From Colimorpha sp964483145 (GTDB taxonomy: Bacteria; Bacteroidota; Bacteroidia; Bacteroidales; P3): a stretch of DNA of 33,299 nucleotides. A program made the translations under genes and the position numbers. This document shows, in pieces, positions 15,489 through 24,635 of this stretch (position 1 is its first letter; every line of letters begins with the position of its first letter). Location: contig CAZAAK010000019.1 in NCBI GenBank assembly GCA_964483145.1, positions 1 through 33,299 of the forward strand, read 5' to 3'. Under the pieces are notes generated by a model that ran no database searches, had not been told where the DNA came from, and worked only from the letters and a program-made list of their open reading frames with translations.

Positions 15489-17119
15489 AACAACTTTTCA
15501 AGGCTCTCAACATGATACGTCAATGCGACCGAAAATCGTTTTGGTTGCGTATCTTCTACGTTGTTGCACAGAGTGTATTGCCTCTCTTGAGCCTTTATAT
15601 ACTCAAGTTTATGGTCGACTCTGTTACCGATGGCAAGGAGCAGACCGTACTAGGCTACCAGTTGAGCCCGTATATGTTATTGGGTGTCTTTTGTCTGCTA
15701 TTTTTGTTAAATCGGGTGGTGAACTTGCTTAGTAGCGTCAATAGCGACATTATGTCGCAGCGTCTTGTCGACTATTTGAGCGACCGCATGCAGAAACAGT
15801 CGGCTCGGTTGGATATGTCCTATTTCGACAACCCCGAATATCACGACACATACCACAGGGCGCAACAAGAGGCCACCTACAGACCCTTGCAAGTACTAAA
15901 TGGCTTTATGAACCTCTTTGGGTCGTTGATTACGATTTCGGGTATTGTTTTAATGCTAGTGACAGCATCGCCGTGGATTATTGTGGTGATGGTGGTGGCG
16001 GTGTTGCCTTCCTTTGTAGTGCGAATTATAAAGTCGCGTCAGATTTATACTTTTCGTAGGGAAAACACACAGAATTATCGCAGGACCATGTATTATACGA
16101 CCCTCTTGGGTGGCCGTGATTATGCCAAGGAGATGCGCACTTTCGGGCTGGCACCATATTTCAGGAGTCGTTTTGTGAAGATTCGCAAGGAGTTGGTGCG
16201 GGTATTGGTGCGAATTTCAAAACGGTTGGCAGTCTATGACTCGATTTGTGCCGTGGTTGAAACAGCGGCGTTGTTTTTTGTTACTTTATTTCTCATTAAG
16301 GGTGCCACTAGCGGTGCCATCACCGTGGGAGCTTTTGTGATGCTGTTTGAAGCGTTCCGCCGGGGACAGTCGGCATTGACAAGCTTGGTGTCAGCAGTGT
16401 CCGGATTGTACGATAACAAGCTTTTTGTGGGCAACCTGTTCGAGTTTTTGGACTTGGAGCCCTCCATTGTTTCACCAAAGGATGCCAAGCCCTTTCCGGA
16501 GAAGGTGGAGAGTGTGGAGTTTCGTGACATTACTTTCCGCTACCCTAAAATGGAACGCGATGTGCTAAGCCATTTCAGCCTCACGGCCAAGGCGGGAGAG
16601 GTGACGCAGATAGAGGGCGAAAACGGTTTTGGCAAGACTACCGTACTAAAACTGTTGTTGCGTCTATACGACACAGACCAAGGTACGGTGCTGATTAATG
16701 GTGTAAATGTGAAAGAATATGACCTAAAAGGTCTGCGCCGTGGTATTGGGGCTATTTTCCAGGACTATGTGCGTTTCTATTGTACCGCAGAGGAGAACAT
16801 AGCCTTTGGCGATATCGACAACCACGATCCCAAACGGGTGCGTTATGTGGCGGAACTGGCTGGAGCGGACAAGATTATTGCCAAGTTGCCAAGAGGATAC
16901 GATACTCCTTTGGGCAGAATGTTCGATGGAGGGGAGGAACTCAGTATGGGTCAATGGCAGCGTATAGCCTTGGCTAGGCAGTTGTATAGCAATGCGCCTG
17001 TGTTGATTTTTGATGAACCTACGGCATGGATGGATGTGCCCTCGCGCGAGAGGTTTTACCAAACATTGGAGATGCTGAAGAACGAAGGTAAGGTAATTAT
17101 TCTTATTAAACATATATAA
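15485..17119 (+). CDS. ABC exporter (fused membrane and ATPase domains), C-terminally short
   Basis: A 544-residue half-transporter. Membrane helices lie at about 20-45, 62-82, 140-160, 163-182 and 255-290, with the exporter fold up to about 335. The nucleotide-binding domain has Walker A GENGFGKT at 378-385, Q-loop Gln426, signature LSMGQ at 486-490 (LSGGQ in most relatives), Walker B VLIFDE at 506-511, a D-loop reading AWMD where SALD is usual, and the H-loop histidine His543. The protein ends one residue later, so the last 40-50 residues of a standard ATPase domain are missing. The sequence immediately after is an A/T-rich hairpin, not a shifted continuation. Substrate is unknown. It is coupled to the DUF721 gene by an ATGA overlap and may act as a homodimer. 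Confidence 0.87.
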   Translation: MKQLFKALNMIRQCDRKSFWLRIFYVVAQSVLPLLSLYILKFMVDSVTDGKEQTVLGYQLSPYMLLGVFCLLFLLNRVVNLLSSVNSDIMSQRLVDYLSDRMQKQSARLDMSYFDNPEYHDTYHRAQQEATYRPLQVLNGFMNLFGSLITISGIVLMLVTASPWIIVVMVVAVLPSFVVRIIKSRQIYTFRRENTQNYRRTMYYTTLLGGRDYAKEMRTFGLAPYFRSRFVKIRKELVRVLVRISKRLAVYDSICAVVETAALFFVTLFLIKGATSGAITVGAFVMLFEAFRRGQSALTSLVSAVSGLYDNKLFVGNLFEFLDLEPSIVSPKDAKPFPEKVESVEFRDITFRYPKMERDVLSHFSLTAKAGEVTQIEGENGFGKTTVLKLLLRLYDTDQGTVLINGVNVKEYDLKGLRRGIGAIFQDYVRFYCTAEENIAFGDIDNHDPKRVRYVAELAGADKIIAKLPRGYDTPLGRMFDGGEELSMGQWQRIALARQLYSNAPVLIFDEPTAWMDVPSRERFYQTLEMLKNEGKVIILIKHI

Positions 17120-17124
17120 ACTAT

Positions 17125-17148
17125 AAGGACTGTTTTTTTTGAGTCCTT
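17125..17148 (+). terminator. Hairpin with T-rich loop between the ABC and M17 genes
   Basis: AAGGACT (17125-17131) pairs with AGTCCTT (17142-17148) around the loop G-T8-G. The T run is in the loop rather than after the stem, so this is not a canonical terminator. It lies 20 nt before the aminopeptidase ATG and could affect its translation. Confidence 0.35.
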
Positions 17149-17168
17149 GTCAACAAACAACAACCAAA

Positions 17169-18617
17169 ATGCGAATTACACTTGAACCGGTAAGTCCCAA
17201 AGAATATGAGGGCAACGTGGTATTCCTCTATGGCAATGAAGTTGCCGACCGCAATTTACCGCTAAGCAAGAAAGAGGTGGACTGCTTGAAAGCGCGGCGT
17301 AGTGCCGACAATTATTCCATTGTCAGTTTCGACAGGATGCCTTACCACCTTTATGTGGTCAATTTTGATGCTTACAGTCCTGCTAACGAAAATCAGGAGA
17401 AACTGCGCCGTAGCGCTGACAAGGTGGTTTCGATGCTGAAGGAGGCGGACCAAAATACCGTGGGTATCACGGGAGAGGGTACCATACCAGAGGAAATTGT
17501 TGCTTTTTTGGAAGGCATGATGTTGGCAGACTATAGCTTCGACAGATACAAGAGTAAGATGCCTGCCCATGTGGAATATGTGGCCGTTGACCCTATCTAC
17601 CTTAAACAAGATGAGTTGGATCGTAATAACCGCTTATGGAATCGGATATACTGGTGCCGAGAATGGGTCAATCTGCCAGTTGCGGATTTAAATGCGGAAG
17701 CGTTTGCTACCGAGTTGGAAGACGTTGCCGCTGATTTGGACGTGAAATGCACCGTCTTTGACAAGAAAAAAATCGAAGCCTTGCGTATGGGCGGTCTGTT
17801 GGGTGTGAATAGGGGTAGTGTGGACGAGCCGCGTTTTGTGGTGCTGGAGTATCACCCTGCCGATGCCATCAACAAAAAACCAATTGCCTTGGTGGGCAAG
17901 GGGGTAATGTATGACACTGGTGGACTGAATATTAAACCGGACGATTTCATGAGGGAAATGAAATCCGACATGGCAGGTGCTGCCACAATGGCTTCGGTGC
18001 TTTTTGCTGCTGCCGACAACCGTCTGCCGGTGCATCTAGTAGCCCTTTTGCCTATGACCGACAACCGCCCAGGGTTCAACGCCTACGCTGCCGATGATGT
18101 GCTCACCATGTACGATGGTACCAACGTAGAGGTGGTCAACACCGATGCCGAAGGCCGTTTGATTTTAGCTGATGCCATCGCCTATGCCGTGGCTAACTAT
18201 TCGCCTGAGCTAGTGATAGATGCGGCTACTTTGACGGGTGCAGCTGTTAGAGCCATTGGTACTTATGGCATCGTGGCTATGCAGCAGAAGGCCGATAATC
18301 CGTTCAACTTACTTAAAATCGTTGGCAACCAAGTGTATGAACGTATTGCCGAGTTACCATTTTGGAGCGAGTACGACGAACTTATAAAATCGGATGTAGC
18401 CGACATCAAGAACTGTGGCATTGCGCAAGCAGGCGCCATCACTGCCGGAAAGTTTTTAGCCCATTTTGCCAAGTCGGTTCCGTACATTCATCTAGATATT
18501 GCTGGTGTAGCCTTTTTCTCCAAGAAGCAGCAGTACTATGCCAGCGGTGCTTCGGGTTATTGCATCAGGTTGCTTTACGCTTTCCTCCAGACTTACGAGG
18601 TGATGCAAGATAAATAA
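17169..18617 (+). CDS. Leucyl aminopeptidase (peptidase family M17)
   Basis: A 482-residue cytoplasmic dizinc aminopeptidase that releases N-terminal amino acids from peptides. The metal and catalytic residues match the E. coli PepA set at a constant offset of 26: Lys244, Asp249, Lys256, Asp267, Asp326, Glu328 and Arg330. The family signature NTDAEGRL is at 324-331. The N-terminal domain (1-160) is divergent, as usual. A TTG at 17139 would extend the frame into the upstream hairpin; the ATG at 17169 is preferred. The order ABC exporter - aminopeptidase suggests a shared transcript, but a functional link is not evident. pdxA follows after 52 nt. Confidence 0.93.
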   Translation: MRITLEPVSPKEYEGNVVFLYGNEVADRNLPLSKKEVDCLKARRSADNYSIVSFDRMPYHLYVVNFDAYSPANENQEKLRRSADKVVSMLKEADQNTVGITGEGTIPEEIVAFLEGMMLADYSFDRYKSKMPAHVEYVAVDPIYLKQDELDRNNRLWNRIYWCREWVNLPVADLNAEAFATELEDVAADLDVKCTVFDKKKIEALRMGGLLGVNRGSVDEPRFVVLEYHPADAINKKPIALVGKGVMYDTGGLNIKPDDFMREMKSDMAGAATMASVLFAAADNRLPVHLVALLPMTDNRPGFNAYAADDVLTMYDGTNVEVVNTDAEGRLILADAIAYAVANYSPELVIDAATLTGAAVRAIGTYGIVAMQQKADNPFNLLKIVGNQVYERIAELPFWSEYDELIKSDVADIKNCGIAQAGAITAGKFLAHFAKSVPYIHLDIAGVAFFSKKQQYYASGASGYCIRLLYAFLQTYEVMQDK

Positions 18618-18669
18618 ACGGATATTTAAGGCCGGGGTTATCCGGCAGACATAACATATTTACGCAGCA

Positions 18670-19713
18670 ATGGAAGATAAAAAGAACAATAGCCGCATTC
18701 GCTTGGGCATCACCCAAGGCGATATTAACGGCATTAGCTATGAGGTTATTCTGAAAACCTTTAGCGACAGCAGAATGTTTGATATTTGCACCCCCATCCT
18801 CTATGGGTCCACCAAAGTGGCCTCTTATCACAAAAAATTGTTACAGCTTCACCAAGATATTGCTTTTAACGCCATTCACGAAGCACAGGAGGCTGGTGAC
18901 AAACGGTTTAATGTGGTCAATTTAACTGGTGATGAAATCAAGATTGACGTGGGCAAATTGACAGATGTTGCAGGTGCACAATCGCGCTTGTCGCTTAACC
19001 GTGCATGTGAGGATCTGAAGAAAGGCGACATTGATGTCCTAGTTACCGCTCCTATCAGCAAGAAGAACATCCAGTCACCGGAGTTCGACTTCCCTGGACA
19101 TACAGAATACCTCTCGCATCAGTTCGGTTGCAGTAGCCTGATGATTATGGTGTGCGACCGCATACGCATAGGTATCGTTACCAATCATTTGGCTTTGAAA
19201 GATGTACCGGGTGCCATTACGCACAATCTTCTTTACGACAAGATTATGCTGATGAACGAATCGCTAAAGCGCGATTTTGGTGTGCCTATGCCCAAAATTG
19301 CCGTGTTGGCACTGGATCCTCATGCTGGCGACAATGGCGTAATCGGTAATCAGGACATGACGGTGGTCAAGCCCGTGATTGAGCAAGTGCAGGCCAAAGG
19401 GGTGTTAGCCTATGGTCCGTTTCCTTCGGATGGTTTCTTTGGCAACGGTAGCTTCAATAAGTTCGATGGGGTGTTGGCACTCTATCACGATCAGGGACTT
19501 ATCCCTTTCAAACTGATGTCGTTTACCGAAGGGGTTAACTTTACCGCAGGCTTGCCTTACGTGCGCACTTCCCCTGCACACGGCACTGCTTTTGATATTG
19601 CCGGTCGCGACAAAGCCAGCGAACAATCGTTTCGAAGGGCGGTCTATTTGGCTTGCGATATCCTGCGAAACCGTAGGGAATACGATGAACTCACATCTGA
19701 TCCGTTGATATAA
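18670..19713 (+). CDS. pdxA: 4-hydroxythreonine-4-phosphate dehydrogenase
   Basis: NAD-dependent enzyme of pyridoxal 5'-phosphate synthesis (the DXP-dependent route), oxidising 4-phosphohydroxy-threonine. It has 347 residues. Motifs are ITQGDINGISYE at 14-25 (the Bacteroidetes variant of the usual GDPAGIGPE), the metal ligands His144 (PGHTEYL), His173 (NHLALKDVP) and His273 (YHDQGLIPFK), DPHAGDNG at 216-223, and the C-terminal TSPAHGTAFDIAG at 300-312. The TAA stop is followed at once by the polA ATG with no spacer, implying cotranscription and coupled translation. Confidence 0.96.
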   Translation: MEDKKNNSRIRLGITQGDINGISYEVILKTFSDSRMFDICTPILYGSTKVASYHKKLLQLHQDIAFNAIHEAQEAGDKRFNVVNLTGDEIKIDVGKLTDVAGAQSRLSLNRACEDLKKGDIDVLVTAPISKKNIQSPEFDFPGHTEYLSHQFGCSSLMIMVCDRIRIGIVTNHLALKDVPGAITHNLLYDKIMLMNESLKRDFGVPMPKIAVLALDPHAGDNGVIGNQDMTVVKPVIEQVQAKGVLAYGPFPSDGFFGNGSFNKFDGVLALYHDQGLIPFKLMSFTEGVNFTAGLPYVRTSPAHGTAFDIAGRDKASEQSFRRAVYLACDILRNRREYDELTSDPLI

Positions 19714-22374
19714 ATGAAAAAATTGCTCCTGCTTGACGGCATGGCAATGGTTTACCGTGCCTATTATGCGCTCAACGGTTCCGGAAGGATGAACTCCAAG
19801 GGCTTGAACACATCCACCATCCTTGGGTTCACCACTACTATGTATGACCTTATTAAGAAGCTGAGGCCGACTCATATGGCGGTGGCTTTCGATTTGCAGA
19901 AGCCCACCTTCAGACACGAAATGTATGCCGGCTACAAGGCAAACCGCGATGCCATGCCCGAAGCTATACAGATGGGGTTGCCCTATGTCAAGCAGGTCGT
20001 TGGAGCGTTTAATGTTCCCATCCTTACGTGCGAAGGCTATGAAGCTGATGATGTGATAGGTACTGCCTCGGTTTGGGCGGAGCGTCAGGGATTCGAGCAA
20101 GTGTTGATGGCAACGCCCGACAAGGATTTCGGTCAGCTAGTGACGGAACATGTGTTCATATATCGTTTTGGTCGTATGGGCAAGCCCGACCAGATTATGG
20201 GCATAGATGAGGTTAAAAGCAAATTTGGCGTCAGTCGTTGCGAGCAAGTCAAGGATTTGTTGGGCCTTTGGGGCGATGTTTCCGACAATATCCCCGGCAT
20301 ACCTGGGGTAGGAGAGAAGACCGCCAAAAAATTGATAGAGCAGTTTGGCTCTATCGAGGCTATGGTACAACACAGCAATGATATCAAGAACGACAAAATA
20401 CGCAATCTGGTGCAGACTTATGGTAATCAGGCTATCTTTAGCAAACAATTGGCCACGATTGCGTTAGACGTGCCTGTGCCTCTTGATGAGGAAGCTTTGC
20501 GCCTCAAACGGCCAGATTATGTGGCGGTCCAAAAACTTTTTGCTGAGTTGGAGTTTCGCAACCTGTCCAAGCGCTTATATACCGATTTGTCTGTGTCCGA
20601 CCCTGCCGAAGCGCAGCGTTTTGCTGCAGCAAAGCCAACGGTAGTCAAGCCTTCTGCCAAAAATGAGGTATCGTCCCAGCCGGATTTGACTCGGCAACCA
20701 TCGCTGTTCGATGCTCCTGTTGTGGACATTAAACGTGCTAAAGAAATAAACCGACTTGACGCTTTTCCGGACAGTGGTGATGTGGCTGTATACGTCTCAG
20801 GTGCTACATTGGTTTTGGCGTTTGGCGCAGATGAGGTCTACTGCTCGTTGGTGGGTGATATCGATGTGCAGCGTTTGAAAACTCTGTTGGAAAACGACCA
20901 TACGTTGAAACTCTGCCACGATTTGAAGGCATTGAAATATATATTGCGCGAACTGGATATAGAAATTGCCGGAGAAATATTCGATATTCAACTAGCCCAT
21001 TATCTGATTGATGCAGAAGCTCGTCATTCGCTCGACAGTATTGCTATGGCCACCTTGGGCAGCGAACCTGCCGATGCCGTAGAGTCTGCGGCCGCCATGT
21101 GGCAAATCTATCCGCTTTTGGCGGCACAGATGGCGGACGCTGGGCTTAACCGTCTTTATGTTGAGGTGGAGCTACCTTTGGTGGACGTATTGATTGGGAT
21201 GGAAGAAGAAGGCGTCCGCATTGATGTTGATGCCCTGAAGGAATATTCCGGTCGGTTGTCTGCCGAGCGTGATGAGCTAGAGAAGGAAATTTACGATCTC
21301 TCTGGTTCCGTCTTCAACATTTCCTCACCCAAACAGTTGGGAGAGGTGCTCTACGAAAAGCTAAAGGTTACCGACAAGCCGCCACGCACTGCTACAAAAC
21401 AATTTTCTACGGCTGAGGACGTTTTGCTAAAGTTGAAGGACAAGCACCCAGTTATAGGGAAAATATTGGAGTACCGATCGCTCAGCAAACTCATCGGGAC
21501 CTATTTGGACAGTTTCCCCAAACTGATCAGCCCCGTTACGCATAGACTACATACTGTTTATAACCAAACTGTTACTGCTACCGGAAGGTTGTCGAGTAGC
21601 AATCCCAATCTGCAAAACATACCCATCCGTGGTGAACGTGGTCGGGAAATTCGTCGTGCCTTCGTGGCGCGGAACAACGACTATGTGCTGATGGCGGCGG
21701 ACTACTCGCAGATAGAACTCCGTATCATTGCATCTTTGGCCAACGACCGTCACATGATTGATGCCTTTGCCAACCATTACGACATCCATGCTGCCACTGC
21801 TGCTAAGATTTACAAAATACCTATAGAGGAGGTTTCAAAAGATTTGCGCCGTAATGCCAAGTCGGTGAATTTTGGCATCGTTTATGGCATCAGTGCCTTT
21901 GGCTTGAGCGAACAACTGGGCATCTCCCGCAAAGAGGCTGCATCCCTGATTGAGGAATACTTTACGCAATACCCCGACATCAAGAAATATATCGACACCA
22001 ACATAGCCTTTGCTCACAAGCATGGCTATGCGCAAACCCTTCTTGGGCGTCGGCGTTACTTGGCAGAGATTAACTCTCGCAACGCCTCGGCGCGTAGTTT
22101 TGCCGAGCGCAACGCCGTCAATATGCCTGTTCAAGGTACCTCTGCCGACATGATAAAAGTAGCCATGATAAGCATATACAGGCAGTTTCAGAAACTTGGA
22201 CTGAAGTCGAAGATGATTCTGCAAGTGCACGACGAATTGGTTTTCGACTGCTACAAACCCGAGCAGGAGCAAGTGCGCGAAATCGTGCGGGAGGCTATGG
22301 TCAATGCGCTTCCGTTGTCAATTCCCATTGAAGTAAGCATCAATGTAGGCCACGATTGGCTTGAGGCACACTAA
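19714..22374 (+). CDS. polA: DNA polymerase I with degenerate 3'-5' exonuclease domain
   Basis: An 886-residue repair and Okazaki-fragment-processing polymerase. The 5' nuclease domain spans about 1-290, with acidic cluster residues in EGYEADD near 107-113 and PDKDFGQL at 135-142. A Pro/Lys/Ser-rich linker covers 295-345. The central proofreading-like domain covers about 350-480, and the polymerase domain 480-886. Polymerase motif A is DYSQIELR at 663-670, motif B is RRNAKSVNFGIVYG at 712-725 and motif C is VHDE at 838-841; all are intact. In the central domain the DxE of exo I is absent, the exo II aspartate position reads Leu in HDLKAL, and the YxxxD of exo III is missing, so proofreading should be lost. 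The gene abuts pdxA. The start at 19714 begins KKLLLLDGMAMVYRAYYAL, as expected. Confidence 0.96.
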   Translation: MKKLLLLDGMAMVYRAYYALNGSGRMNSKGLNTSTILGFTTTMYDLIKKLRPTHMAVAFDLQKPTFRHEMYAGYKANRDAMPEAIQMGLPYVKQVVGAFNVPILTCEGYEADDVIGTASVWAERQGFEQVLMATPDKDFGQLVTEHVFIYRFGRMGKPDQIMGIDEVKSKFGVSRCEQVKDLLGLWGDVSDNIPGIPGVGEKTAKKLIEQFGSIEAMVQHSNDIKNDKIRNLVQTYGNQAIFSKQLATIALDVPVPLDEEALRLKRPDYVAVQKLFAELEFRNLSKRLYTDLSVSDPAEAQRFAAAKPTVVKPSAKNEVSSQPDLTRQPSLFDAPVVDIKRAKEINRLDAFPDSGDVAVYVSGATLVLAFGADEVYCSLVGDIDVQRLKTLLENDHTLKLCHDLKALKYILRELDIEIAGEIFDIQLAHYLIDAEARHSLDSIAMATLGSEPADAVESAAAMWQIYPLLAAQMADAGLNRLYVEVELPLVDVLIGMEEEGVRIDVDALKEYSGRLSAERDELEKEIYDLSGSVFNISSPKQLGEVLYEKLKVTDKPPRTATKQFSTAEDVLLKLKDKHPVIGKILEYRSLSKLIGTYLDSFPKLISPVTHRLHTVYNQTVTATGRLSSSNPNLQNIPIRGERGREIRRAFVARNNDYVLMAADYSQIELRIIASLANDRHMIDAFANHYDIHAATAAKIYKIPIEEVSKDLRRNAKSVNFGIVYGISAFGLSEQLGISRKEAASLIEEYFTQYPDIKKYIDTNIAFAHKHGYAQTLLGRRRYLAEINSRNASARSFAERNAVNMPVQGTSADMIKVAMISIYRQFQKLGLKSKMILQVHDELVFDCYKPEQEQVREIVREAMVNALPLSIPIEVSINVGHDWLEAH

Positions 22375-22417
22375 AAATCAACCGACATAATATTAAATCA
22401 ACAATAAACAGTAGATT

Positions 22418-23203
22418 ATGAAAAAGCTTGTAATTCTCCTTTCCTTTGTCCTGTTGGGAATGACCTCTAATATATTCGCCCAAAAGGATGACAATAAGGC
22501 CGATTTCTCGGCAGTCTGTTCTTCTGGGCAGTTGTTGTACTACAAAATTGTGGACTTTGGTGAGGTGAACGTTTGGTATCAGGAAGAGTACCCTGAGCTG
22601 CTGGGTGGCTTTGTTAAGATACCGCGCACCGTTCGCTACAACGACGAAAACTATGTGGTTACCGGTATCAGCGACGGCTGTTTTGCCAACTGCATCAGGG
22701 TGCAGGGCATGGAATTGCCCACCACCATGTTCTACATTGGCAATGCGGCTTTTGCTCATTGCACCGACCTCCGTTTCATTGAGATGCCCAAGACACTCAC
22801 CACAATTGGCGACCGCGCTTTTGAGGACTGCTCCTCATTGGTTGATGTGGTAATGCCCAATGCCGTGTGGCAAGTGGGGGCTTATGCGTTCAAAGACTGC
22901 GTGAATGTCCGCCATTTTGTTATCTCCCGTGGGTTGACGGAAATTCCCGAAGGGTGTTTCGAGAACTGCTCTTCGGTGACCGATTATCTGATTCCCGCCA
23001 ACATCACCACCTTTGGGTGTGGTGCTTTTGATGGTTATGCCAAGTTGAAGTCGGTGACTTTTATGGGCACTGTTCCTCCACAACCTGTCTGTACTGAGGA
23101 ACTCTCCTTCGGAAGGGAAATCCCCATCACCGTCAAAAAACAAGCTTTCGATGCCTTTAAGGCCTCCTATGTTTGGGGACAGTACACCATCAAGCAGATG
23201 TAG
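22418..23203 (+). CDS. Secreted BspA-like leucine-rich-repeat protein
   Basis: A 261-residue exported protein. Residues 1-21 form a signal peptide ending NIFAQ. From about 75 to 235 there are six roughly 23-residue LRR_5 (BspA/Treponema pallidum type) repeats. Their recurring elements are AFxxCxxLxxxxxPxxxxxIGxxAF; examples are NAAFAHCTDL, DRAFEDCSSL, AYAFKDCVNV and GCFENCSSV. There is no C-terminal sorting domain or lipobox, so location after export (periplasm or surface) is undecided. Such proteins often mediate adhesion or protein binding, but many have no known role. It lies 43 nt after polA and may be the last gene of the long run. A hairpin 15 nt downstream of its stop could end the transcript. 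Confidence 0.88.
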   Translation: MKKLVILLSFVLLGMTSNIFAQKDDNKADFSAVCSSGQLLYYKIVDFGEVNVWYQEEYPELLGGFVKIPRTVRYNDENYVVTGISDGCFANCIRVQGMELPTTMFYIGNAAFAHCTDLRFIEMPKTLTTIGDRAFEDCSSLVDVVMPNAVWQVGAYAFKDCVNVRHFVISRGLTEIPEGCFENCSSVTDYLIPANITTFGCGAFDGYAKLKSVTFMGTVPPQPVCTEELSFGREIPITVKKQAFDAFKASYVWGQYTIKQM

Positions 23204-23217
23204 CCATCCTTACGCAA

Positions 23218-23260
23218 GAGCACAACAGCCTCGGGCAATACTGTCGGGAGGTTGTTGCTC
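23218..23260 (+). terminator. Stem-loop after the LRR gene
   Basis: GAGCACAACAGCCTC (23218-23232) and GGAGGTTGTTGCTC (23247-23260) pair almost throughout. The stem has about 13 bp with one bulge, and a 14-nt loop. No T tract follows, so it is either a Rho-assisted terminator or a 3'-protecting structure. Confidence 0.5.
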
Positions 23261-23704
23261 CCCTGTGTGGGTGTAACTACCTTGTATGTCTAACGCTACA
23301 AAACTAAGCTAGCTGAGGACGGATATGCTAAAGCATGTGTAAAGAATACTCTTTCTTTGAATAACAGAGCACTAGATTATCTTTATTTTCTTGGTAAAAC
23401 GTAAAAAAACTCTTTCAAAAGATTTTGGTCTACAATATGTTCCGGTATGAGCAGTTTGTACGCAACGGCATAAGAAAGAGTAATACAAATTGCACTAAAA
23501 TAATAAAATAAAGTAAATGGAGGCAAAGAAATATGTAGAAATAGGATATCAAACATAGCAAAACAGTGGAGAGAATGCTGCTCTGAGATTGCATCCTACC
23601 ACTTGGTGAGTTTAAATAACTAGTCAATCGGCTAAAGTAGGCTCGTCGCATAACTAGTTGGGGAAATAATGAATTATTGGAGCCTACCAACAATAACTAA
23701 TCTG
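23261..23704. other. A+T-rich intergenic region, no gene supported
   Basis: This 444-nt stretch is visibly richer in A and T than the core genes. A hydrophobic minus-strand open frame (23430-23693) has no start signals or family resemblance and is probably chance. The only structure I see is a small perfect inverted repeat, AATAAT-GA-ATTATT at 23665-23678. No promoter box upstream of the SGNH gene is convincing. Confidence 0.5.
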
Positions 23705-24449
23705 ATGAAAAATAAAAATTTGATAACCAGTATACTATTCTGTGGGGGGGGGAATTTTCAACCTTGCTACCATTGGCCTAATCTACAAGTACGAAACAAA
23801 ATCCCATCTCTTGCAGAGAAAGCTTGAGAATGTGGGAATTCTGAAAAGTCAAACTACTGACTTTGTTGTTGGTCGCCCCGACTACTATAGTGTTGCAGGA
23901 TGGAACAACATGGTGGAGAAACTGGACTACAAGTGCGATGTGATGTTCTTTGGACACTCGCAGATATGTCAGAGTGATTTTCGAAAATATTTTCCAAATG
24001 AGAAAATTATAAACTCCGGATATCCAGGCAATAACGTGAAGGGAATGCTTATGAGAGTTCCACAGATAAAAGCGCTGAAGCCTACGAAGCTGTTTTTTAT
24101 GTGTGGCGTCAATTCTCTGCGTATGTCTGACGAGGAGTTTTATACGAAGTATGATTTGCTCGTCAGTGAGATTAGGAAGGCTTCGCCTCAGACAAAACTC
24201 TATATTTTCAACATACTACCGGAATGTAACGGAGCGTCAGGTAAGAATAGTCGAAACGAAAAAATTCGCGAAAGAAATAAATTCATTGCTCATTATACGA
24301 AAAATAAAGGGATCGTTATGATAGATTTGTATAGTATCTATGCAGACAAAAACGGCAATCTCGATTCTCAGGTTTCGACAGACGGAGTCCATCTGACGCC
24401 AAGAGGGTATGATAGATGGGCTGAGGCAATTAGGCCATTTATGAACTAA
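23705..24449 (+). CDS. SGNH/GDSL hydrolase with 5' frame break at a G9 tract
   Basis: A predicted membrane-anchored esterase or acyl-hydrolase. The in-frame body runs from 23742 to 24449. It contains the SGNH blocks: nucleophile serine in FFGHSQ (the usual GDS reads GHS), Gly in PGNN, Asn in GVNSL, and DGVHLTPRGY, which supplies the catalytic Asp and His. The only good start is the ATG at 23705, whose frame enters G9 (23744-23752) and stops at 23825-23827 after about 40 codons. With eight G, the ATG reads straight through. The result would be a 247-residue protein with a continuous N-terminal hydrophobic anchor formed from ITSILFC and IFNLATIGLIYKY. A GTG at 23742 could start the shorter form, but without the full anchor. 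Phase variation or a sequence error are the alternatives. No partner acyltransferase gene is adjacent. Confidence 0.75.
23744..23752 (+). repeat. G9 homopolymer inside the SGNH coding region
   Basis: Nine consecutive G residues near codon 14 of the gene. Loss of one G (or gain of two) joins the ATG at 23705 to the hydrolase frame. Tracts of this length are prone to slipped-strand mispairing and also to sequencing error. Confidence 0.85.
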
Positions 24450-24635
24450 TTGACATTAGGAATCGGTGAGGGATGTCAACTCAACTGTGTCAAGTGGTGT
24501 TAGCTTGAGCTGTGGGGGGAGATTTCACAAGCGAACACTTTTTTTCGTCTACATCGCCCTACCTCGCCAAGAGAATAAACTTAATGCGCTAATTTTCAAT
24601 GTGCGCTGCGGATGGCGCAAAAGAATATTGAGGCA

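Noticed and set aside
23430..23693. Hydrophobic minus-strand frame upstream of the SGNH gene
   Set aside because: The Leu/Phe/Tyr-rich run reflects A/T-rich DNA; no promoter, ribosome site or recognisable motif.
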